Positions 42,890-54,740 of a stretch of DNA of 64,000 nucleotides are shown here, one piece after another. The translations under genes and the position numbers were made by a program. The notes below the pieces were generated by a model, which saw only the letters and a list, made by a program, of their open reading frames with translations, ran no database searches and was not told the origin of the DNA. Every line of letters starts with the position of its first letter. The first letter of the stretch is position 1. The DNA comes from Merluccius polli (Eukaryota; Chordata; Actinopteri; Gadiformes; Merlucciidae). The stretch spans positions 124,001 through 188,000 of the forward strand of contig JAOPHQ010002288.1 of assembly GCA_030340625.1 (NCBI GenBank), read 5' to 3'.

Positions 42890-43200
42890 GAGGTGAAAGA
42901 CCAGGAATCTGCCAGGGAATTTAATTAGAAAGACAAGATGCTTTTGTCCTCCACTAAGTTGCTGCGGGCATTCTTTAATTGCCCAATTCTCCCAATCTAA
43001 TCGCTGCCTCTCTCTGTTAAGTTCATTAGAATTAATTTTGAAAGGTTGTTATAATGTTGAGCCGAGGGATGTCAATACAGTTTTCTTTACTGTACTCCAT
43101 TAAATGTCATTAGCTAAGAGCCAAGCCTTACCCCAGCTTTACTGTGCTTCGTTGAATGAGCTTTTAGCCAGATATTTAGCGTATCTTAATAAACCGCTTT
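42890..43200. promoter_or_regulatory. Candidate conserved noncoding element
   Basis: A TE-free block with homeodomain-like cores (TTTAATTAGAAA, TTAGAATTAATTTTG, CTTTAATTGCCCAATT, CATTAAATGTCATTAGC). It is not coding in any frame. The regulatory role is inferred from composition only. Confidence 0.3.
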
Positions 43201-44679
43201 TAAAAATTCTATATATTTTCAAATTGGTTTTGATATCTAGTGCTGCAGTTAATATATGTTAAAAACATGGCTGAATGCAAAATAAATACTGGTTGCTTCA
43301 AGAAAACCTGTTTAAACACCTCCATCCAAAGTAACAAAGTACTAATGGTAGATACTGTATGTAAGGATCTACAAGTAATAATGAGCATGTTACCTACTCT
43401 AGCAAATACATTACATCTAGCCTTTAATATACAGACAGTTACATTCAAGGTACCTTGGAGGTCATGCACATAATGGCAGGTTAGGGAACAGTTATATAAT
43501 ATATACTAATGCTGGCTCTGATGTTGACAGGTCAGCAAATAATTGCTAATTAAAGACACTTAGTTATTCCTTAGAAAAACAATTTGAATAAGCTAGTTAT
43601 TTGAAACATGTATTAAATCACAAATAAATTGATCAGTTATTCAATTCATTTGAGTTTGTGATTATTATGTTTAAATTCTGAAATTTAAACCAATAGTTTT
43701 TTAAACATATAAAAAAATGAAGACATTTTGTATATACTATTGCCAATTCCCAATGTTTGACTGACCTAGTCAAGGCCTAAGGGTATTCCCAAGGTCTAAT
43801 GGTATTTTTTTAAATTCCACTTAATCACACACACACACGCACACACACACACATACTGTGTGATAACTATTCCCAGAAACTAGATAAACTAGATAAGTCC
43901 TTCACACGGGAAACACTTTGTTGGTAAGATTACTAAGCATTTGCCCACCATTCCTCACCTTATTATCACTTCTTTCTCTCAACAGTTGAGTTGCAGTCCA
44001 GCGTTTTAATGTTAAACTCTATTTCATCCCAGGCTTTTCCACAGGATAAAGTATTTTATTATGGTTAATATAAAGTATCACACATAAGCTCAATGTCTTC
44101 AATTGGTGGAAACAGGATCATGCGCATGGTGGGTGAAATCAAGGGTGGAAACATACTTTTTATGCTTGGTTTAGAAGAAGTTGTCCAAAGTTTTATGGTT
44201 TCATGATCCTGAGTGGCATAAATTGTAAGCAGATTCTGTTATAGCTAGTTTAAGGACCTATGAATAAAACTGAGATTTGTTTGCTTACTTACACTGTACC
44301 TTTCTTCCTATGAACACGCCTTATTAAATATTGTATAGATAATGAACACACGTCAGGAAATGTTCAGATTAGTGTCAGACATCAACTTTGCATGACAGCA
44401 GCGTTTTCTTGGTTTGTCTGCCCATGCTTGCGTGTATCTGTATTTACTAATGCAAAATCTGTGCATGTGAGTTTCATTCCATCAGACTGTGCAGATCTAT
44501 GGTGTCAATAAACTAGAGTGTTGTTTTTGCTTATTGGATTTACTGTAGTTTTATATATTTTATGATCTTTTTTTCTCTTTTTTTCGCTCCCCTACTCCCA
44601 TCCTACTTCCACTCCCAAGCATCCAGCGTAGTTCAGGGACTGCATACCTGCTGTTTTAAAGGTTCATTTCAAACTAACA
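43201..44679. other. Noncoding AT-rich DNA
   Basis: A short (CA)n tract lies at 43,828-43,853. No gene or transposon recognised. Confidence 0.4.
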
Positions 44680-45160
44680 TCTAACATCAGAGGCTGACAC
44701 CAAAGGCACCCCGCCTTTGATTGATTGTTGAGACCATTGATCTAATTTTGAAACCTTTTGAATTTTCCCCCTCCGCACACCACCTCTTTTCGCATGCCGT
44801 CGAATGAACTTAATTTCCCTTCGCCTCACGCAGAGCCCTCGCTCACCGGTGGGTGGGGAAAAACCGAGGTGAATAAATAAAGAAAGAAAGTGAAGAAACG
44901 GGGGCCTCTCACAGCAGCACAGAGATGTTTATAGACTGGATCAATTAAATTTGTTTTATTTGGAACAGTGGGGCTCCGTAACTCAATAACAGGGTAATGT
45001 GGTGGAGAAGGCCCCACGCTGTGTGGCCATTAGACCAGAGAGTGTTGCTTTGTATTAGCATGCAGTGGATTACAGCCTGAGCCAATCACCAGTGAGAGGA
45101 GTTTTAAAGTGAGGAGATGTGGGTGGGCGTTCTCTTGGTTAGAGGTATGCGGTGGAGATC
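44680..45160. promoter_or_regulatory. Candidate conserved noncoding element
   Basis: GCCTTTGATTGATTGTTGAG (TCF/LEF-like CTTTGAT), GGATCAATTAAATTTG and GAGCCAATCACC lie in a TE-free block with no open frame. Inference from texture. Confidence 0.28.
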
Positions 45161-46049
45161 ACAGGTGAAGCCTGGCTGGCCTGGACCTTTCTGGGCTGGA
45201 GATGGGCTGCAATTGCCCCACGACCGGAGGTGGAGAGGGGGGCAGGAAGAGAGAGCAGAGGTAGTATAGAGAAGAGCCAGAAGAACCAGAGAAAAACAAA
45301 AGGTGGGGAAAGTACAAGGTCAGAATAGGATCGGATAGGAAAGGGTGGAAGTTGGTATATAGGGTATAGAGCAGTGGCATGTCCAGACTGTTTAAGTAGT
45401 TCATGTTATTAATATAGTTATAATTAGTAGTTACAGACAAAAACGGCATTAACAACAATATAATCTTTTAGATGGAGTTGGCTGTTGCAGGGGTGTGACC
45501 AGACCACAACACACATTTGTAGAACCTTCTACTTCTACAAAATGAATTTGGTGAATACAAATATCGCATCATAATAAGTTCACAAACTAGGACAATAAAA
45601 ATGTACCATACAGTAAGAAGAACATTTGTCGCATTGTGTAGTTAAAACAAGATTTTGATTCAAGTCTAAATCCTATCAACTGCCAGAGTTGGAGTTACAC
45701 ACGGGGTGGCCTAACACATTTTTGGGGAGTATGTTCCCCCCTTAAAAAGGGATTCAATAAAGTGTGTGTGTGCGTGTGTACGTACTTGCTTGCCTTGTCT
45801 AGTATCAGTGAACTCAGAAGTGTCACTTGCAATGTCTGAGAAGAGCAGAAACACGGACTGCCTTAGGACATTGTAACAGAGTCCCTAGTGCCACCAGCCA
45901 CCCCCCCCCCCCCCCCCCCCCCCTCGACACAATTACCCGCTCATGTCTAATTGGCATCGGAGGCTTCCCTGCTTGATGGACCATGGCCTCATCAGCATGA
46001 AGTGGCAGGGCAGCGCCCGCCAAGCTGTGACTTAGCTGTTATCACGCTT
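45161..46049. other. Noncoding DNA with poly-C tract
   Basis: A run of about 22 C at 45,902-45,923 and purine-rich sequence at 45,230-45,300. No gene. Confidence 0.4.
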
Positions 46050-46215
46050 TATTACTCAGATCCTCCCTCCTTCTCGCTGCTTACATCATTTGCCAATGTA
46101 AATTTACTCTGCCTAATTAACAATGTCAGTTGCTCGTTTAATCTGAATGGACACGAGAGCTTCCCTGTTCCCCGGCGCTTCTGTCGATTGCAATAGCTTG
46201 TGAGTGGTGCTGGTC
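46050..46215. promoter_or_regulatory. Candidate conserved noncoding element
   Basis: TTTGCCAATGTAAATTTACT, CTGCCTAATTAACAATGTCA and CTCGTTTAATCTGAATGG form a dense set of homeodomain and SOX-like (AACAATG) cores in unique DNA. Inference only. Confidence 0.3.
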
Positions 46216-46544
46216 TAGCCAGTGGTTGGTGCCCTTGTTGTCTCTGTGATGATCCACCTCGCTGGATGAATGAACCCACTCTTCACTCGCTTCTAGCTGT
46301 GCTGTGACTTGAGTGGCGGGGAGGAGGGAATGAATACAACTAACTTCCCGATCATGTGCAAAATTAAAAAATCAAGTTCATCCAAGTTGTAGCGTGAGTG
46401 AACCGGACCCGTCTCGCGTGGGCAGTGATGCAGGCGATGGTGGCCGACAGGCCTGCGTCTGGAGATGAGCTCTGTGATATTTGAATTGACCGCTCCACAG
46501 ACAAACAATCATACCCTCAATTTGATTCCCTTCCTCTCCCTTAT

Positions 46545-46740
46545 CCGTGACTGCACAGAGGCTTAATGGGCTATTCTAAAAGGAAACTGCCTCGGGATTC
46601 CTGCACACTTGTCATTAACCAACCGAGCCTATTGTTAATAAATGACAAGCCTGTGGAATATCGATTGGTTAACCTTCAAACTGGTGCCATACAATGGAGA
46701 CTGCAGAATTATCAGCCGCTAACAAAAGTGGGTAGTGCTG
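46545..46740. promoter_or_regulatory. Candidate conserved noncoding element
   Basis: CACAGAGGCTTAATGGGCTA, CTTGTCATTAACCAACC and TATTGTTAATAAATGACAAG (the last two partly inverse), with ATCGATTGGTTAACC. TE-free unique block. Inference only. Confidence 0.3.
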
Positions 46741-47240
46741 CAGTGTGTGTGTGTGGGTGTGCGTGCGTGTGTGCGTGCGCACAGGCATACAAAGATTTTG
46801 GACGTAAAAAAATCAACATCAAAAGTTTTCCTAGGACTAGGCAAGCATCTAAATCCTGAGACCCTTATCATTGTGTAGCTAAGTGGTTGGTGTTGAGCAT
46901 CGCTGGGTTGTTGTGTACAAAGCAAAACCCCCCCACCCTCCACATCTTCTCCACCCACTCATTCATCCTGCCAGGATATTAGATCAGACTCCTTGCTTGT
47001 AATGGTGGCAGGGTCAGTGAGCATCTCTATCACATAACCACCCGTCCCACACACACACACACACACCCATTTACTTTTTTGCCGCACTGCAGGGTAATGA
47101 GAACGGTGGCTCTTTATGAGACAAAGGGATTTACACTACAAAGCCTGACACCAACACACTTGTGTGCCTCCAGACTTGGAGCCTAAATGCACAACAAGAA
47201 GCGAAAGGGAGTTTAGTTTGAGTCCAATTTAGTCTAATTG
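46741..47240. other. Noncoding DNA with short GT/CA tracts
   Basis: GT-rich run at 46,743-46,782 and (CA)n at 47,048-47,067. No gene. Confidence 0.45.
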
Positions 47241-47266
47241 CATGTATTCATTTGCATGCAAACGAT
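47241..47266. promoter_or_regulatory. Palindromic POU/octamer-like site
   Basis: ATTTGCATGCAAAC at about 47,250 places two octamer half-sites in inverted orientation, with another GCATG nearby. Such pairs can bind POU homeodomain dimers. Single-site calls by eye are weak. Confidence 0.25.
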
Positions 47267-47674
47267 GACTCAAATAGTGACAGGCTGTTGTATTGAAGTT
47301 TTGACTTTGCTGTAGCGAGTGTTGCCTCAAAGTGTCACTGCTTTGAGTGTATCCCTTCTCTTCCACATTTTCTTCTATTGAGGTAGGTTCATGTATGGCT
47401 GGATTCTGACGTAAAGCAACATTCAGAGCGGATCTCGCTTACTATTTGCAAGTTAAACAGGATGAGGGTGGGTGCCATTTTAAGTCAGACCAGGTGTTAC
47501 AATCACAAAAACTTGTGATAGTCATTATTGTAGTACATGGTTTAAAATTACAGCCACGAGGTAAACATTTTTTTGTCTTAACTAGCATTTGCTGTGGCAA
47601 TTTACAAACAATAGAGGATGTAGGCATGATACCAGGTGTGTGTAATGTAATGCAATCTAATATATCTATATATA

Positions 47675-47721
<47 letters not shown>

Positions 47722-48509
47722 CAAAGTCAAATACAAAACTACGGTTGAAAGTTCATCGTTTTGAAGTAGGGTATCATCAGACCAAAGTGCTCTGAGCAAT
47801 TCTACATTCATAGCAACTCTCCCAGGAAATTCATATTTCATTGGGGCATATTAGTGGGTTGTGCAGAGCCTCTGCTATGAATCTGGACAGTAATAAATAG
47901 AAATTCCCTGGGGCAAAGAGCTCATAGGTGCTGTTTGTGTTGACCAATGGGACTACAGCTTCAAAAACCTCAAGGAGGCACTGCTGGATATTGGAGCAGG
48001 TGGGTTCTTGGCTTCAAAGACCTATGGATAAGCCACTAAAATAAATCTAAAGCCCAGCTCTGAAATGTACTGAACATCTCAGCGCTTCTTCTCACCCAAG
48101 ACACAGGAAGCTCACAATGTGGGTCCAGCCAGCTCAACAACACTTTGATGCTACCCATTCCATAACTTTTGTTCGTTTATTAGTCTGCCTTTTTTATGTG
48201 TATTCCAAAAAGATGGTCCTTCTTTAAAAAGAATCCTCAAGAAGTTTCCATGGACTTCCACGCTATGATGAGGAATAAGTCAATTCAAGTTTTTCCGAGA
48301 TTTCCTTTGCAGAATGACAAGTTGGTATATTGATGGATGTGCTTAAAGGTTGCTTGTAAAGCACTGAGTCTGACGACAAAAACATATTTCGGATAATTGC
48401 AAGAAACTGCATTATAGGTTGAAGCATTTATAAGCAATATGTGGATTTTTTGGGCCCATAAAAGAAAATACAGTAAATCAAGAATGAATAGAATTTTGAA
48501 TTTGAAAAA
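47267..48509. other. Noncoding DNA with TA microsatellite
   Basis: Unique apart from the (TA)n at 47,659-47,719. Confidence 0.4.
47659..47719. repeat. (TA)n microsatellite
   Basis: About 60 bp of TA, interrupted once by CTG. Confidence 0.95.
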
Positions 48510-48550
48510 TAGTACTATAAAGTTGCAATGAAGGCAACTTTATAGTACTA
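48510..48550. repeat. Perfect 17-bp inverted repeat with 7-nt loop
   Basis: TAGTACTATAAAGTTGC, loop AATGAAG, GCAACTTTATAGTACTA. There are no mismatches. A second small palindromic stretch, ACTAGTCCAGACTAGT, follows directly. It could be a MITE remnant or form a hairpin in RNA or DNA. Confidence 0.9.
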
Positions 48551-50003
48551 GTCCAGACTAGTTTTTGTCAGTTTGCTCCCTATGTCAATGTTTCTCAGCG
48601 GCAATCTCAGAATCAGAAAGCACTTCTCTGAACCAATCATTCAAAAACGTACAGCCTTCAACATAGACCCACTATCCTACCAAAATGACATTGAGCAAAT
48701 CATTAAATTAAAAAATACCAGAAAGTTTCTCAAAGGATTGGTTTTCAAAAAGATGTTCTTCAATAGTTGGGACTCAGACCTGAATTTACACTTAAAGAAT
48801 AAAATAAACAGGTCAACAGGTGTGCAGTGCAGAGGTCAAGTCTGTTGTGGGTGATATCTATTTTACCATTTCAGCCATTTGAGAAACATGAAACTGGCAG
48901 AAAGTTAGACTTTTAGACTCACTCGGCCTCTCTCTATATATCGTGACTTCTCCTTTTCGAAGCGTTTAGGTCAATGTGTCGTGCATTTCTTCAGCTTATT
49001 CTAATCAAACCTGCAGTCAGCCAATTTTTATCGTCTACAGAGTGGAGATTCAGAGTGGCTCTGAAGATATTACATTTGCATGTATGCTGCATTCTGAGTG
49101 CTGGCAATATTAGAAAGCACAGATGATTTAGGCCATTTTTGACTGAGCTGTTGAATTTGGACCATCTGTGACCCATTAAATCATAAGAAATCCCTGGTAT
49201 TTTTCAGATACATGCTGGGTTTTGAAAATAGTTAATAAATCTTCACTGGGGCATTACAAAAAATTGAGCACTGGATATAGGAGTATTTTGTCAAAGTGAT
49301 TTCAGCTTGTCTGTTTAAATTGCTCACATAAAAAATAATAAATTGGTTACATAAGCATAAAGAGTTCCAATACAGTTGATGTTGGACAATGAAGCTGAGA
49401 ATCTGATGGTATACGGTCTCCTGGCTGTCCTTCTAACTTACTCCAGCTAGTTTGAGTTTGCTGCATGGCTACCCTTTTTGTGGCTGATGACACTGACAAC
49501 AGTAATAAAAAAAAAAGAAACATGATTTCTACAATAATTGTACTTTGTTCACAGGGGAGTGTGACAGTGGGATTTTCTGAAGGCCAATAACGATATGAAT
49601 AACAACTGCTGTAAAGAAGGAAATGGCCTCCAAGGATCCATCTTAGTTTAAGAAACAATATTTAGGAAAAAAATAATTTGAAGATTGTCTTTTGTTTGCC
49701 TGTAGAGGGTGATGTTGCCCTGGCCATGAGCTCATCTCCAGACTAGTTTCAAAGCAATCACACTTATTACCACCACTCTTTGCGCTCTTACTTCGTATTG
49801 CAGCTTCCTTTATTACAAGTTATTCATTATATTATTGTCTGCATCTATGATATGACAGCCTCTATCTTAAAATTGTGTTTGGATGTTTAGACCAAAATAA
49901 ACCCTGATTATTCTTTTGTTATTTTCATTTTCCAGTTGTACAATTCTCTTGAGATGTATTTTCTGTTTGTGCGACAAGACCATGCATATGAATTGTAATA
50001 AAA

Positions 50004-50010
<7 letters not shown>
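48551..50010. other. Noncoding DNA, nothing recognised
   Basis: AT-rich unique sequence, with open frames of at most 103 codons and no motif. Confidence 0.4.

Positions 50011-50052
<42 letters not shown>
50011..50052. repeat. (TA)n microsatellite
   Basis: About 21 TA units followed by a T run. Confidence 0.95.
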
Positions 50053-50058
<6 letters not shown>

Positions 50059-50297
50059 TTTTTTTTCACTGGACGTCTCCAGCAAAATATATGAGGGTAA
50101 TGAGCAATGCTCAAGATGTAATTGCTATAAACATAATTGTCAATAAAGAACATTTGGAGTACTTAGAATGGACTAGCGAGGCAGGGGGATGAAAGCAGTG
50201 CTGCTGAAGATGGCACCAGTCTTCACAAGGAACACAGTGGCCATTTTGTGGCGAGTGAGGTGGTGCGGTAGAGATGAGATGGTTAACACCCTTCCCG

Positions 50298-50412
50298 CCT
50301 CCCCCCCCCCCCCCCCCCCCACCCCCACTTATTCTCTCTCTCTCGCTCTCCCCCCCCCCACCTCTTATTCTCTGTCTCTCTTTTCTCTCTCTCTTCCTCT
50401 TCCCCCTCGTTG
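50298..50412. repeat. Poly-C and CT-rich low-complexity tract
   Basis: A C run of about 19 bases at 50,301-50,320, then CTCTCT and CCCC blocks. Overlapping Pro/Leu/Ser open frames are artefacts. Confidence 0.9.
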
Positions 50413-52250
50413 GCGAGCTCACTCGACTATGTAGACACTTCATCTCCGTTGACAGTATGACCACTGCTGCATGTTCTGATGCGTTCAGCATACCTTCATT
50501 GCATCATAAATAAATCAGATAAATTACTTTTTTTTTCTCTCTCTCGCTTTTTCCCCTTGCACAGTCCCCTGCTCTTTATATCTCTCCCCCCTTTCTGCTA
50601 CCCCTGTTGTCTGAGGAGGGGAGAGACAGGGCTGGAAAAGAGGAAAATATTGGGTTTTCTCTTTTCCTCTCTTCTTTCTTTTCTTCCATGTGCAAGACCC
50701 CCCCCCCCCCTCTCTCTCTTCCATCCACCATCCTCTGTTTACATTATCTACAAAAGAAATAAATTATTTTTGCTCTATAATGATATTCAGTTGCTTGTTA
50801 TGACATTATCTGGTGTAATTTTAATTTAAATGTCAGGGATGTGATGGATTTTCCTAATTAACAGGAAAAAAAAAACAGAAAACGGGAGAAAGAAAACAAA
50901 GTGGCTGGCATTTTTTTTTCTTTTTTGGTTTTGGGGCTGCAAAGTGACATATATTGTTATTTGAACTTAAAACACACACACACACACACACACCTCTACA
51001 CCTTGTGGGGCTGTAGATTTCATGAGCAGGCGGGTAGGGATGGGTGGATGCAGGCAGAAGGTGGGGGGGGTGTGTGGTGAGATTGTCAAGAAACCCCTCC
51101 CTCCCCTCCTCTCTGCCCTCCCTTTTTCTAGCTTCTCCCCCCCCCCCCTTCCTGTAATCTCCACTCCTCCACGGGTAGTCTCAAACCTTGTGTTCGTCCA
51201 CCGCCAACCAATTACCTGGCAGCCCTGGCCTTATCCCCAGCCCAGGCGTGATGCAGCTGCATGATGGGGGTTTTGTATATTGAATTCCATCTCCTGGTGA
51301 GATAAAGGGTGTAGGAACAGGGCTCCGCCGCTGTGCCAGATAAGTGTTTCTCACAAACCGCTCCTCGCCGCTTCTTCTGACACTGATTGTGGAGAAAAGA
51401 GACATTGGGGATGGGGGAGTGGAGGGGGGGGGGGGGTTGTTGCCGTGTGATGGGGCCCCAATTTCACCATGATTTCCCCCCTTGTTTTTAATTTGCTATA
51501 AACCAGGGCCACAGAAGGACTTTGATCCAACTGTTTAGCTGTGTGGTTGTTTGTTGTTGTCCCATGTTGTGTGTCTACGACCGCATGCGTGCCGCCATAT
51601 TGATCAATATTCAAATAGATGACGGTCGCTTCCACTTACACGTTGACCTCTTTTTGTAGACAAAACGCACACAAATGTACCAGCGAAAAAGCAATGATTC
51701 ATCTTCATTAAACAATGGCTGTCCAATCCGCTGCGTTAACAGTTGTGGGGACGAGCCGCGGTCCTGTGGAGTATCAGCCTCCGCTCGGATTCATCCCTTC
51801 TCACTCAGTCCTATTTGTAAGCCGTGGTGAGAGGTCCCCCTGGTACAGCTGTGGCCTGAGCAGGGCTGGGCTATCTGTCTCTGTCTGGACTGCTGTGGGG
51901 AACCCCACGCTCACTGCTCGTCCTGGGGAACAATATATGTGATGGAGCGCTCGTACATCAAAACCTGCAGGCCGGTTGACAGTGTAGGACGGCAACATTG
52001 AAACTAAGGACAGCGGCGATATGTAGCGGAGGTGAGAGGAACGGACAGGTGTGGACGCTGTGAGTGGCACGACGGTCACCTCTTCTGATCTGAGCACGGC
52101 GAGCTCCTGGACGGTGAGCGGTAGCAGTGCAGTTAGGGGTGTGCTGTTTCAAAATACACATATTCAAGGAACTGATTTGGTTTGACAGTTTTGGTCCAGC
52201 CTGTGGATTTTTTTTGTCAATGGACATGTATACCTAAACAGGGGACCTTT
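50413..52250. other. Noncoding DNA, pyrimidine-rich then GC-rich
   Basis: Contains C runs (50,698-50,710; 51,137-51,147), a short (CA)n (50,972-50,993), a G run (51,424-51,436), and a GC-rich unique block at 51,700-52,130 that could be CpG-island-like. No coding exon recognised. Confidence 0.4.
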
Positions 52251-52254
52251 TGTT

Positions 52255-52337
52255 CCCCCCCCCCCCCCCCCCCCCCCATTCCATCTCTCTTCTTCAATAT
52301 CATCCAAAAACACACACTCGCACGCACACACACGCAC

Positions 52338-52369
<32 letters not shown>

Positions 52370-52370
52370 C
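52255..52370. repeat. Poly-C plus (CA)n tract
   Basis: About 22 C at 52,255-52,277, and CA/CGCA repeats at 52,310-52,369. Confidence 0.9.
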
Positions 52371-53170
52371 TGGAACAGATGAAGGTCCTTTCATGTTTTT
52401 GCGGGGCGATCCCGAGGTCAGCGAGTGAGCGCTGGTGTTGAGAGCTAGTTTTACAAGAAGCACACAGATCTGCAGGAGAAATTAAATGAAACTGTATACA
52501 TCCAGGTGTTGCAGAGTAGAGGAAGGTTTATTCCCCCCCCCTCCCCCCTCACAACTTGGCATCTCCCCCATCCCCCATATCTTACTGCCTGTGTCTCTGA
52601 ACACGAGAGAGACAGAAACACACTGCTTTGTGCCATTTAAATGATGAACATTGCAGCAGTGAAATAAGTGTTATGTTCTAGGTTTGTATTTATATTTTAG
52701 TTATGTTTCATATGTGACTGGAAAGCTTTTGTGGAATTGTGTGCCACAGTGAACCTCACAATATTAACCTCAGGCCCTCTTCCATGCACTTTGATGGGAT
52801 ACAAGCTAGCTATAATGTTTGAGAGCAGAAAACTCACTCTGCTCCCTTGTCACACACACACACACAGACACACAGACACACACACACACACACACACACA
52901 TTATTACACAGGTTATTTAAACTATGGTTACAGCATGTATTACTATCATAAATGCTTGACGATGTGTTGGGGCCTTTTGAATTATCCATACAATAATTCA
53001 AAAGGTTCCTCCATTCAATTTTACACATAGTTTAACATGACAATATCTATATTATATGTATGAGAAACCTCCATATATTGCATATAATATATTATAGAAT
53101 TCTCTGTTCAGGCATTCAAAACAACTGTGTCGGACAGACATTATGAATTTATTGAAAACCTAATACTTTT
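52371..53170. other. Noncoding DNA with CA microsatellite
   Basis: (CA)n with CAGA interruptions at 52,850-52,900. AT-rich elsewhere. Confidence 0.45.
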
Positions 53171-53410
53171 GTCATGGCTTACGCAGGGGGGTGAACCCAA
53201 ATGCAGAGATCAGACTCAGGGTAGGTGCAAAAGGAAGCTTTACTTTGTGAAAACAGGTGGACAGAAACAAACAAGCAACCGACAAGCTGGGGCAGAAACT
53301 AGGAAACTTAAATACAGGTGAACAGAATTGCCAATTAACATGGGTGACAAACATTACACTACGACACAAAGGAAAAAACAGGTAGTGAGTGGGGTTGGGG
53401 CAGGATCGTT
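53171..53410 (-). mobile_element. Probable solo LTR, minus orientation
   Basis: The plus strand starts TGTCATGGCTTACGCAGGGG. Read on the minus strand the segment contains TTCACCTGTATTTAAGTTTC (TATA region), AAAGTAAAGCTTCC (a polyadenylation-like site) and ends CGTAAGCCATGACA. The layout matches fish LTRs and the outer bases match the solo LTR at 15,288. The 5' boundary and target duplication are unresolved. Confidence 0.5.
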
Positions 53411-53855
53411 ATAATTTTACTAGGACCTATACCTACTGTGTATGTGGGGGTGGGGGGGGGGCGGTGGGTCTGGATTGCTCCCCCCAGCCTCAGTGTCTTA
53501 GTGTGTGAAACACAGAGTGGGAGCGATCCCTGACACCCGTGTCCCTGTAAAGTTTCCAGTGCAGGTGTAATTCCCTGTAAAACGTCCTATAATTCACCAG
53601 CCTTTGGGAATGCGGCGTCTCGGGGTGTGAAAATCAATAGGGTAACGGAGAAGGAATTGGATGTGGTCTCAGTGCTCAGTCGCACCAAGGCAGCGGATAG
53701 GGTAATTCTGTAATGGCATGGGATGAGGTTGAAGATATCTAACGCTCTATCTCAGGCAGATAAATGTTTTACAATGCCATCATTTGACCCTTCCTACCCA
53801 CTGCAGCTCTCCTCCTCCTCCCTCTCTCTCTGAAGCTTCTGTCAAGGGACCATCA
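53411..53855. other. Noncoding DNA
   Basis: A G run at 53,452-53,461, then a unique block at 53,550-53,780 that looks conserved in texture. No gene. Confidence 0.4.
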
Positions 53856-54015
53856 CCACACACACACACAGGCACACACACACACACGCTCACACACACA
53901 CACACACTCACACGCACACGCACACACACACACACGCACCTATGTACGTATATCTATGTATGTATACATAGATGTATGTATGTATTTGTGTGTAAATATG
54001 TGCATATGTGTGTGT
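53856..54015. repeat. (CA)n and TATG/GTAT microsatellites
   Basis: CA repeats with CG and GG interruptions to 53,940, then TATGTA-type repeats to about 54,015. Confidence 0.9.
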
Positions 54016-54419
54016 TGAAGTAAAGGGTTGGGGTTGAGGGGTTCTTCAGCCCCCCCGCCCACGCGTTCAGGTTCCTAATGCTCTGTAACCTTGCAGAGAT
54101 AGCCTGAGGCGTCCTGGCGTCTTGCTGATGTTCTGAACCCCCTAGTTGTTTAAAAGGGAAGCCATGTGGAAAACATGCATTTAATCGTACAAGATACTGC
54201 ATGTATAATGTAGCGCAGAACACATCATATAGGCCCCCCCGCGAATAGTAATGCCCAAAGACGGAACGCGCTTAAGCATGCCGATGGTATGCTTAAGGGA
54301 GAAGAGAGAACTCGGTTCATCCCATCATAAACCATTGATTTGAAATAACCTGGTTCGAGTAACAAATAATGAAATAAGGGCAAAAGGGGGTAGCATATGT
54401 AATTAATTGGAATGTTGCA
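54016..54419. other. Noncoding DNA
   Basis: Nothing recognised. Confidence 0.4.
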
Positions 54420-54740
54420 ATTATTTGTCCGCCCACTGTAATTGTAAATGAATAAAGCCTTTGTTTGAGTGAGGGTGGGAGGGACGGCTGGAGAAGAGGG
54501 GATCCCAAGGCGGGCTTGCAGCCCATTCTGCCTGACGTGTGTGAGCGTTAGCAGGGACACGCAACTCATCCTGCTGGCATGAACACAGCACAGAGATCTC
54601 ATTGTGTCCGTGCGGATTGGCAGCAACAGCAATCACTTGTTTCTGATTTATTAGATAGCCAAGGAAATTAATTTTGTTCCAAAATGCACAGGCGGAAATT
54701 AGATGGGAGAAATTGTGTGAAAGAATCTGTGATTGTTTTT
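54420..54740. promoter_or_regulatory. Candidate conserved noncoding element
   Basis: A TE-free block with CCCACTGTAATTGTAAATGA, AATAAAGCCTTTGTTTGAG, AAGGAAATTAATTTTGTTCC and CGGAAATTAGATGGG. The antisense frames across it show no domain. Inference from texture. Confidence 0.3.

Noticed and set aside
50111..50491. Gly-rich minus-strand frame and Pro-rich plus-strand frames
   Set aside because: Caused by poly-C and CT-rich low complexity, with no domain.
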